This document shows positions 1-5,138 of a stretch of DNA of 5,138 nucleotides, in pieces. The DNA lies in assembly GCA_964429355.1 (NCBI GenBank), contig CAYSCH010000531.1, forward strand, positions 1 through 5,138, in the 5' to 3' direction. This stretch comes from JAAYAY01 sp964429355 (GTDB lineage Bacteria; Planctomycetota; Planctomycetia; Pirellulales; Thermoguttaceae). How positions within the stretch are numbered: position 1 is the first letter of the stretch; every line of letters starts with the position of its first letter. Made by a program: the position numbers and the translations under genes. The notes under the pieces are model-generated. The model made no database searches. It saw only the letters and a list, made by a program, of their open reading frames with translations, and was not told where the DNA came from.

Positions 1-3
1 CTG

Positions 4-36
4 CGGCCCATCCCTCCCCTCATCGGGCCGTCTTTT
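4..36 (+). terminator. Candidate intrinsic terminator of an upstream gene
   Basis: CGGCCC at 4-9 is perfectly complementary to GGGCCG at 25-30, giving a 6-bp all-GC stem with a 15-base pyrimidine-rich loop, followed directly by TCTTTT at 31-36. This is the layout of a Rho-independent terminator reading on the + strand. It would end a gene lying left of the window and isolate the operon that follows. The loop is longer than usual and the stem short, so the call is tentative. Confidence 0.4.
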
Positions 37-64
37 CAGCCTGATTGCCTTTTCTGTTGCGTGC

Positions 65-93
65 TTGCCGCGATAGGCTCCCCGGTCTAGGAT
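65..93 (+). promoter_or_regulatory. Weak sigma70-like promoter candidate for the operon
   Basis: TTGCCG at 65-70 and TAGGAT at 88-93 are separated by exactly 17 bases, and each box matches four of six consensus positions. Transcription would start near position 100, about 50 bases before the TPR start codon. The site lies between the putative upstream terminator and the first gene, which is where a promoter is expected. Matches this weak occur by chance, and sigma factor preferences of the likely host are uncertain. Confidence 0.22.
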
Positions 94-150
94 GGATAGG
101 AGGTTCGGGCTTGGCAAGAGCACACCACTCCATTGGCGTCGACGGCAAAC

Positions 151-1569
151 ATGCGGAACCGTCCAACACACATTCCAAGCGGCCCTCCCGCAAATGTGGT
201 GACCAATGTCGCCCGCAAACCGACCCGACATTTTCCGCCCCTGCTCCTGCTGAGCGTCCTCGTGCTCACCGGGGCTGCGCTTTTTGCAGCCTATCGGCTT
301 CTGCCGGGCCGGCGAAACGTTGAGCCGGCCCAAGAACACTCAGGGTTGCCCGCCGCTGTGCCTGAGCTGGTACTCCCGACCGTTGCTGTCGAGATTTCCA
401 ACGAACAGTTGCAGGCCGAAGCCGTCGCCGAGGTCGAAGAACTTCAAGCCAGGCTCCCCGAACATCCCGGCGCTATGCACGTCGCGGCGATGCTTTTCGC
501 CGGTCTGCGGCAAACCGGGAAAGCCGAGGAAATCTGGCGGCGGTGCATTGCGCTCGATTCCAGGTATGCAGGGCCCCGTGTCGGACTGGCTAGCGTGCTC
601 ACCGAACGCGGCCGCGACGAGGAGGCGATCGGGATCCTCACCTCAGCCGTTGCGGACCGCTGTGTTTCCCCGGAAGCCTACTACCTGCTCGCAGAGGTCC
701 TCACGAAACTCGGACGACTCGACGAGGCGGAAGAGACTCTGCGCAACGGTATCGCTCTCTATCCACACGTTCCGAATCTGTGGTTCCTCCTCGGCCAGAC
801 TCAGAACCAGCGACAGCAGTTCTCCGACTCAGAAACAAGTCTGCTCAAGGCCGTTGAACTCGGCTACACGGTGCCCAACGTCTATTTCGCCCTTAGCACG
901 GCCTGCGTTCGGCAAGGAAAGAAGGAAAAAGCAGCCGAGTACCGCAAACGGTTCAGTGAGGTCAAGACTGCGGGTGGGCAGGACATGCAGGACCAGCCTT
1001 TCCACAAGAAATACGGCGAGGCCCTTCGGCCACTCGTCGCCAGCACTTTTGCGGGCTCTGCCATCGTCTACTCCAAGGAAAACCATCCGGCCGAAGCCGA
1101 GCGAGCGTTCCTGCGGGCTCTTGCCCTGATTCCGGAGAATCCCGAAGTGCTCCGAGAACTCGCTTCTCTCATGGTGCGCACAGGAAGACTCGCCGATGCG
1201 AGCACAACCCTCCAGCACCTCGTCCGATACAAACCGGAGAACGCCCTCGACCATGTGAACCTGGCAGGCGTCGCCGTCCAACTCGGTGACGTCGCCGGTG
1301 CCGAGGCGGCCCTCCGCCGCGCCCTCGAACTGAGGCCGGACTGGGTCGTTCCCCAGATCAGCCTCGCTCAACTTCACCTCCAGACGGGCAATTTCGAGCA
1401 GGCCCGCTCGGCTGCCGAAACCAGCATCCGGATGACCCCGACCGCTCAAGGCTACGGAATCCTGGCCGCTGCCGCTCAAGCCCTCGGCGATACGTCTACC
1501 GCCCGAACCGCCGGTGAGATGGCCCAACGGCTCGCCACAAGCAGCCCGCCCCCGCAACCGGTCCCGTAG
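151..1569 (+). CDS. Membrane-anchored TPR-repeat protein (472 aa)
   Basis: This is a tetratricopeptide-repeat protein, probably a protein-binding scaffold outside the cytoplasmic membrane. Residues 1-30 are basic and Pro-rich, and residues 31-48 form a single hydrophobic helix (LLLLSVLVLTGAALFAAY) followed by RRN. With no clear signal peptidase site it reads as a signal anchor, leaving the rest periplasmic. Residues 106-272 hold about five TPRs, a non-repeat linker spans about 273-296 (GGQDMQDQPFHKKYGEALRP), and about five more TPRs follow at 297-463. Typical helix-B signatures are GRLDEAEETLRNGIALYP (188-205), AEAERAFLRALALIPEN (314-330) and AGAEAALRRALELRPD (382-397). The tail is Pro-rich (PPPQPVP). 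I chose ATG 151; TTG 133 would add six residues, and neither has a good Shine-Dalgarno site. The stop lies 16 bases before the next gene, implying co-transcription with the two propeller proteins. The TPR fold and anchor are clear; partner and role are inferred. Confidence 0.88.
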   Translation: MRNRPTHIPSGPPANVVTNVARKPTRHFPPLLLLSVLVLTGAALFAAYRLLPGRRNVEPAQEHSGLPAAVPELVLPTVAVEISNEQLQAEAVAEVEELQARLPEHPGAMHVAAMLFAGLRQTGKAEEIWRRCIALDSRYAGPRVGLASVLTERGRDEEAIGILTSAVADRCVSPEAYYLLAEVLTKLGRLDEAEETLRNGIALYPHVPNLWFLLGQTQNQRQQFSDSETSLLKAVELGYTVPNVYFALSTACVRQGKKEKAAEYRKRFSEVKTAGGQDMQDQPFHKKYGEALRPLVASTFAGSAIVYSKENHPAEAERAFLRALALIPENPEVLRELASLMVRTGRLADASTTLQHLVRYKPENALDHVNLAGVAVQLGDVAGAEAALRRALELRPDWVVPQISLAQLHLQTGNFEQARSAAETSIRMTPTAQGYGILAAAAQALGDTSTARTAGEMAQRLATSSPPPQPVP

Positions 1570-1572
1570 TGC

Positions 1573-1578
1573 AGGCGG
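1573..1578 (+). promoter_or_regulatory. Ribosome binding site deciding the start at 1586
   Basis: AGGCGG lies seven bases before ATG 1586, in the 16-base gap after the TPR stop codon. It supports this ATG over the in-frame GTG at 1514, which would lie inside the TPR gene and add an Arg-rich 24-residue extension in front of the signal peptide. Confidence 0.5.
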
Positions 1579-1585
1579 ACGCAAC

Positions 1586-3307
1586 ATGGCTACCCACGCT
1601 TGTCTCAAACCATCGCATCCTGCCGCCGGTTACGTCCCCACTCTCGGTGTTGCCCTCGCCATCGCGTATGTCTCTCTCCTTGCCTTCAACCTTGAGGCAG
1701 GGGAACCCGCCGATCCGGGGTGCCCCATCCGACTCGTTGACGTCACCTCCCATTCAGGCGTCACTTTCGAGCACACCCATGGGGGCAACGGCCGCCGCTA
1801 CACCGTCGAGTTCATGGTGGCAGGCCTCGCAACATTCGACTACGACGGGGATGGCCTGATCGACCTCTATTTCCTCAACGGCGCCCCGTTGAAAGGCACC
1901 GTCGTCGATGAACCACCTCGCAACGCCCTCTATCGCAACAACGGCGATTGGACCTTCACCGATGTCACCGAGGCGGCCGGCGTGGGTGACACCGGCTACG
2001 GGCTGGGCGTCGTGTCCGGCGACTACGACAACGACGGCGATCAGGACCTGTATCTCAACAACTTCGGCCCCAACGTTCTCTACCGCAACAACGGCGACGG
2101 CTCCTTCACCGATGTCACCCGCCAGGCAGGCGTTGCCTGCGGCGACCGCTTCGGAGCGGGCACCTGCTTTCTCGATATCGACGCCGACGGCGACCTGGAT
2201 CTCTATGTCGCAAACTATCTCGATTTCACCTACGAGCGCCACGCGGTCGTCGCCGCCGAGGCCTACCCCTATCCGCCCGGCCCCCAGGACTACCCTCCCG
2301 TGCCCGATGTCCTGTATCGCAACAATGGGGACGGCACCTTCTCCGACATCAGCGACTCCTCCGGCATCGGCGCCATCGCCGCCACCAGTATGGGAATGAT
2401 CTGCTTCGACTACGAAGAAGACGGCGACACCGATATCTTCGTCGGAAACGACGCCATGGCCAACTGCCTCTTCCAGAACGACGGCCAAGGACACTTCGAG
2501 GAAGTCGCCCTGGTCGCTGGCCTGGCCTGCAACGGACAAGGCAGCGTCAATGGAAGCATGGGGATCGACTGCGGCGACTACGACAACGACGGACTCCTCG
2601 ATCTCTTCATGACCGACTACACGGGTGAATTGCCCGTTCTCTACCACAATCTCGGCCACGGCCTGTTTGCCGATGCCACCAACGAAACCCGCGCCGGCAT
2701 GTCCGCCTTCACCCACACCAAATGGGGCACCGGGCTGGTCGATTTCAACAACGACGGCTACCGCGACATCTTCATCGCCTGCGGGCACTTCCTCGAAAAC
2801 ATCCAGGAAATCGACTACCGGACCTCCTACCGGGCTCCAAACCTCCTCCTGATGAATACCGGCAAGGGAACCTTCGTTGACGTTTCCTCCCAGAGCGGCA
2901 GCGGTCTGGCCGTCGTCGAGTGCAGCAAAGGCACCGCCTTCGACGACCTGGATAACGACGGCGATGTCGACGTCGTCGTACTCAATGCCAATGCCCGCCC
3001 AACCATCCTTCGCAACGAATCAACGACACAAAGCCACTGGCTCCAGATCCGGCTCCAGGGAACGGAAAACAACCGCGATGGTGTCGGCGCCCGGGTCAAG
3101 GTCATCGCCGGAGATCTGGTCCAGACGGCCGAAGTCCACAGCGGCCGGGGATACCAAAGCCATTTCGGCACCCGCCTCCATTTCGGCCTCGGCATGCACG
3201 ATCGCGTCGACCGCGTCGAGGTTCATTGGCTCGGCGGCCGCACCGACGTGTTCCCGGATCCCGCCGTCGACCGCCTCGTCCTGTTCAAGGAGGCAACCGG
3301 GAGATAG
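1586..3307 (+). CDS. Secreted CRTAC1-like protein, FG-GAP/VCBS repeats plus ASPIC/UnbV domain (573 aa), copy 1
   Basis: An exported calcium-loop protein of the CRTAC1-like family; the bacterial role is unknown, with adhesion or protein binding the usual guess. Residues 1-15 are a polar leader, 16-34 are hydrophobic, and cleavage is plausible after LEA (38). Seven DxDxDGxxD-type loops begin at D85, D146, D197, D275, D331, D386 and D454. E277 and N388 replace the usual second Asp in loops four and six. Between the loops, six [YFL]xNxGxGxF motifs recur (for example YRNNGDGSFTDVT at 166-178), so the region reads as a seven-bladed beta-propeller. The N-terminal DVTSHSGVTFEHTHGG (52-67) looks like the strand closing the ring. 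Residues about 484-570 form the ASPIC/UnbV domain, with NRDGVGARV (496-504), HSGRGYQSHF (518-527), LHFGLG (531-536) and VDRVEVHWLGG (541-551). The mature part has nine cysteines. It follows the TPR gene by 16 bases and is paralogous to the next gene. Family assignment is firm. Confidence 0.93.
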   Translation: MATHACLKPSHPAAGYVPTLGVALAIAYVSLLAFNLEAGEPADPGCPIRLVDVTSHSGVTFEHTHGGNGRRYTVEFMVAGLATFDYDGDGLIDLYFLNGAPLKGTVVDEPPRNALYRNNGDWTFTDVTEAAGVGDTGYGLGVVSGDYDNDGDQDLYLNNFGPNVLYRNNGDGSFTDVTRQAGVACGDRFGAGTCFLDIDADGDLDLYVANYLDFTYERHAVVAAEAYPYPPGPQDYPPVPDVLYRNNGDGTFSDISDSSGIGAIAATSMGMICFDYEEDGDTDIFVGNDAMANCLFQNDGQGHFEEVALVAGLACNGQGSVNGSMGIDCGDYDNDGLLDLFMTDYTGELPVLYHNLGHGLFADATNETRAGMSAFTHTKWGTGLVDFNNDGYRDIFIACGHFLENIQEIDYRTSYRAPNLLLMNTGKGTFVDVSSQSGSGLAVVECSKGTAFDDLDNDGDVDVVVLNANARPTILRNESTTQSHWLQIRLQGTENNRDGVGARVKVIAGDLVQTAEVHSGRGYQSHFGTRLHFGLGMHDRVDRVEVHWLGGRTDVFPDPAVDRLVLFKEATGR

Positions 3308-4989
3308 CCCCGGAAGGACTCATGCAAACTTGCCGCTTCTTGTTCTTCATGTCTCTTGTGATGGCGGCCTTCCCGGCTCCGGCCTCTGCGGCCCAGCCAC
3401 CGGACCAACCACGCATCGAACTGACCGACGTGACCGCCCAGACCGGCATCACGTTCCGGCATACCGACGGTGGAAGCGGCCATCGCTATATCGTCGAAAG
3501 TGTCGTCGCCGGACTGGCCCTCTTCGACTACGACAAGGACGGCTTGATCGATATCTACTTCCTCAACGGCGCTCCTCTGAAAGGAACCACCGTTGATATT
3601 GCTCCCAGAAATGCCCTGTATCGCAACAACGGCGACTGGACCTTCACCGACGTGACCGACTCGGCTGGCCTGGGCGATCGCGGCTACGGGCTGGGTGTGA
3701 CGGCCGGCGACTACGACAACGATGGCGACCAGGATGTCTATCTCAACAACTTCGGCCCCAACGTCCTTTACCGCAACAACGGCAACGGCTCCTTCACCGA
3801 CGTCACCCGACAGGCTGGCGTCGACCGCGGAGACAAGGTGGGCGCCGGAACGTGCTTTCTCGATATCGAGGCCGATGGCGACCTCGATCTCTACGTGGCC
3901 AACTACGTCGACTTCAATTACCACAACCATATCGTCCGCATGATCGGTCCCTATCAGTTCCACCCCGGCCCGGCCGACTATCGGCCCGTGCCCGATAATC
4001 TCTTCCGCAACAACGGCGACGGAACCTTCACCGACATTTCCGGCCCGTCGGGGATCCATTCGGTCGCCGGAACCGGCATGGGCATGGTATGCCTCGACTA
4101 CGACGACGACGACGATACCGACATCTTCGTCTGCAACGATGCCATGGCCAACTTTCTCTTCCAGAACGACGGGAAGGGTAGGTTTGAAGAAGTTGCCCTG
4201 CTCGCGGGTGTCGCCTACGACGTTCGTGGTTCGGAAAACTCCAGCATGGGCGTCGACTGCGGCGATTACGACAACGACGGGCGCCTCGATCTGTTCATGA
4301 CCGACTACTCTTCCGAAATGCCCGTCCTCTACCACAATCTCGGCGACGGGCTGTTCGAAGATGCGACCGCCATCGCCAAGATCAGCAACGCCGCCTTCCC
4401 CCACGTCACTTGGGGCACCGGCCTGGTCGACTTCGACAGCGACGGCGATCGCGACCTGTTCATCGCCTGCGGCCATTTCATGGACAACATCCGTTTCATC
4501 GACGACCGCACCGACGTCCGCGTTCCCAATATTCTCCTCAGAAATGAGGGCAACGGTACGTTCTCCGACATTTCCAGTCAGTGCGGCAGCGGCCTGGAGC
4601 CGGTCGAAGCCAGCAAAGGAGCGGCCTTCGACGATCTCGACAACGACGGAGATATCGACGCCGTCGTTCTCAACGCCAACAGTCGGCCAACGATCATCCG
4701 CAACGATACGCCGCCCGGCAACCATTGGGTCCAGATTCGGCTCGAAGGCCGTCAGACCAACCGCGACGGCGTCGGCTCTCGCGTTCGCATCGTCGCCGGC
4801 GGTCTCCCCCAAATCGCCGAGGTCCACAGCGGCCGCAGTTACCAGAGCCACTTCGGCACACAACTCCATTTCGGACTCGGCGGCACCGATCAGGTCGACC
4901 GCGTCGAAGTCCGCTGGCTCGGCCGTCAGACCGAGATCTTCCGCAACGTCGCCCCGGACCGTCTCAACGTCCTCCAGGAAGGCACCGGC
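1727..4989 (+). repeat. Tandem gene duplication: units 1727-3301 and 3415-4989
   Basis: The two propeller genes align codon for codon over 525 codons with a constant offset of 1688 bases and no indel. My hand count gives about 156 amino-acid differences, or roughly 70% identity. The duplication excludes the signal peptides, which are unrelated, and the last few residues. The longest exact DNA match I noticed is 26 bases, at 2051-2076 and 3739-3764. This is an old diverged gene duplication rather than a recent DNA repeat. Confidence 0.9.
3312..3317 (+). promoter_or_regulatory. Ribosome binding site deciding the start at 3322
   Basis: GGAAGG lies four bases before ATG 3322, inside the 14-base gap after the previous stop codon. 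It supports this ATG over the in-frame TTG at 3226. That earlier start would lie within the preceding gene and place an Arg-rich 32-residue stretch ahead of a clean signal peptide. Confidence 0.55.
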
Positions 4990-5004
4990 ACCCCCGCCGA
5001 GTGA
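3322..5004 (+). CDS. Secreted CRTAC1-like protein, FG-GAP/VCBS repeats plus ASPIC/UnbV domain (560 aa), copy 2
   Basis: Paralogue of the preceding gene, aligning without gaps from residue 32 (copy 1 residue 48) at about 70% identity. It has a textbook Sec signal peptide: MQTCR, a hydrophobic core at residues 6-17, then PAPASA with cleavage expected after A23. The seven calcium loops begin at D69, D130, D181, D259, D315, D370 and D438. The fourth loop reads DYDDDDDTD, with Asp264 where a Gly is expected. The alternating FRNNGDGTFTDIS-type motifs are kept. The ASPIC/UnbV domain spans about 468-555 with NRDGVGSRV, HSGRSYQSHF, LHFGLG and VDRVEVRWLG. The mature protein has six cysteines, four of them shared with copy 1. 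The short spacing to the upstream gene implies the same transcript. It is the last gene of the operon in view. A soluble or surface propeller partner of the TPR protein is plausible but inferred. Confidence 0.93.
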   Translation: MQTCRFLFFMSLVMAAFPAPASAAQPPDQPRIELTDVTAQTGITFRHTDGGSGHRYIVESVVAGLALFDYDKDGLIDIYFLNGAPLKGTTVDIAPRNALYRNNGDWTFTDVTDSAGLGDRGYGLGVTAGDYDNDGDQDVYLNNFGPNVLYRNNGNGSFTDVTRQAGVDRGDKVGAGTCFLDIEADGDLDLYVANYVDFNYHNHIVRMIGPYQFHPGPADYRPVPDNLFRNNGDGTFTDISGPSGIHSVAGTGMGMVCLDYDDDDDTDIFVCNDAMANFLFQNDGKGRFEEVALLAGVAYDVRGSENSSMGVDCGDYDNDGRLDLFMTDYSSEMPVLYHNLGDGLFEDATAIAKISNAAFPHVTWGTGLVDFDSDGDRDLFIACGHFMDNIRFIDDRTDVRVPNILLRNEGNGTFSDISSQCGSGLEPVEASKGAAFDDLDNDGDIDAVVLNANSRPTIIRNDTPPGNHWVQIRLEGRQTNRDGVGSRVRIVAGGLPQIAEVHSGRSYQSHFGTQLHFGLGGTDQVDRVEVRWLGRQTEIFRNVAPDRLNVLQEGTGTPAE

Positions 5005-5054
5005 ACAATGACTGTTGAACGATCCTGACCTGCCATCTCAGTCGGTCACAGTTT

Positions 5055-5110
5055 CCGCCAATCTTCTCCCCCTCACCCCATACCCGCCTCTACGGACCTA
5101 TCCCAAAACC
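5055..5110 (+). terminator. C-rich, G-poor tract; possible Rho-dependent termination region
   Basis: Of these 56 bases I count 30 C and 4 G, in a sequence otherwise balanced for G and C. C-rich, G-poor, poorly structured RNA just after a stop codon is the known profile of Rho loading (rut) sites. No strong hairpin plus T-tract follows the last gene, which makes a Rho-type end more plausible. The function is inferred from composition only. Confidence 0.3.
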
Positions 5111-5138
5111 ACAAGAAAGGTCTCCCACGGGCGGAAAA

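Noticed and set aside
92..202. 36-codon frame from ATG 92 as a leader peptide
   Set aside because: Its start sits ahead of the AGGAGG rather than after it, and the product has no recognisable features.
1514..1585. N-terminal extension of copy 1 from GTG 1514
   Set aside because: It overlaps the TPR gene by 56 bases, is Arg-rich, and would displace the signal peptide from the N-terminus. ATG 1586 has a fitting ribosome binding site.
829..1608. A 259-codon open frame on the - strand, opposite the TPR gene
   Set aside because: It lies opposite a coding frame with clear TPR periodicity, and its product shows no recognisable domain. High GC content keeps such shadow frames open.
1754..2788. A 344-codon open frame on the - strand, opposite copy 1
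   Set aside because: The same antisense shadow of the DxDxDG repeats; low-complexity Val-rich product.
3226..3321. N-terminal extension of copy 2 from TTG 3226
   Set aside because: It overlaps the ASPIC/UnbV coding end of copy 1, is Arg/Pro-rich and precedes a complete signal peptide at ATG 3322.
3223..4869. A 548-codon open frame on the - strand, opposite copy 2
   Set aside because: Its translation is a repeating Val/Ala/Gly/Asp pattern (VVVVVAG-like) that is simply the antisense of the recurrent GACTACGACAACGACGGC calcium-loop codons. It has no signal peptide or family resemblance and fully overlaps a firm gene.
1586..5004. The repeated DxDxDG coding units as a tandem DNA repeat or recombination array
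   Set aside because: The similarity comes from protein-level calcium-loop repeats with variable spacing and diverged codons, not from a DNA repeat array.
5011..5052. Hairpin after copy 2 (TGACC 5026-5030 with GGTCA 5044-5048; ACTGT 5011-5015 with ACAGT 5048-5052) as an intrinsic terminator
   Set aside because: The stems are only five base pairs, interrupted by a large one-sided bulge or a 13-base loop, and no T-tract follows (GTTTCCGCC).

Overview
The window holds one compact three-gene operon on the + strand, filling positions 151 to 5004 with only 16 and 14 bases between the genes. The encoded proteins are (1) a membrane-anchored tetratricopeptide (TPR) protein and (2, 3) two secreted tandem paralogues of the CRTAC1-like family, each made of FG-GAP/VCBS calcium-loop repeats followed by a C-terminal ASPIC/UnbV domain. 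No RNA gene, CRISPR array, transposase or phage gene is visible.

The organism is a Gram-negative-type bacterium with a high-GC genome (about 60% by eye). Pairs of TPR and ASPIC/UnbV proteins are a familiar feature of Planctomycetota, and also occur in Verrucomicrobiota, Acidobacteriota and some Bacteroidota. A planctomycete is my best guess, but this is inferred from gene content alone; there is no phylogenetic marker here.

Layout: positions 1-37 carry a hairpin plus T-tract that looks like the terminator of a gene lying to the left. Positions 38-150 are a short leader with a weak promoter candidate and an orphan AGGAGG. The TPR gene runs 151-1569, the first propeller protein 1586-3307 and the second 3322-5004. 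Positions 5005-5138 are non-coding, lack a convincing intrinsic terminator, and contain a strikingly C-rich, G-poor tract that could serve Rho-dependent termination.

How the genes may work together (inference): the TPR domain would sit on the outer face of the cytoplasmic membrane, held by one N-terminal helix, as a protein-binding scaffold. The two exported proteins, each with seven DxDxDG-type calcium loops consistent with a seven-bladed beta-propeller, would be its soluble or surface partners. The paralogues align without a gap over 525 residues at about 70% identity (hand count), so they come from a tandem duplication. Conservation is uneven: a 107-residue block is about 85% identical, while two loop patches and the cysteine content have diverged. 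The biochemical function of bacterial CRTAC1-like proteins is not established and I do not assign one.
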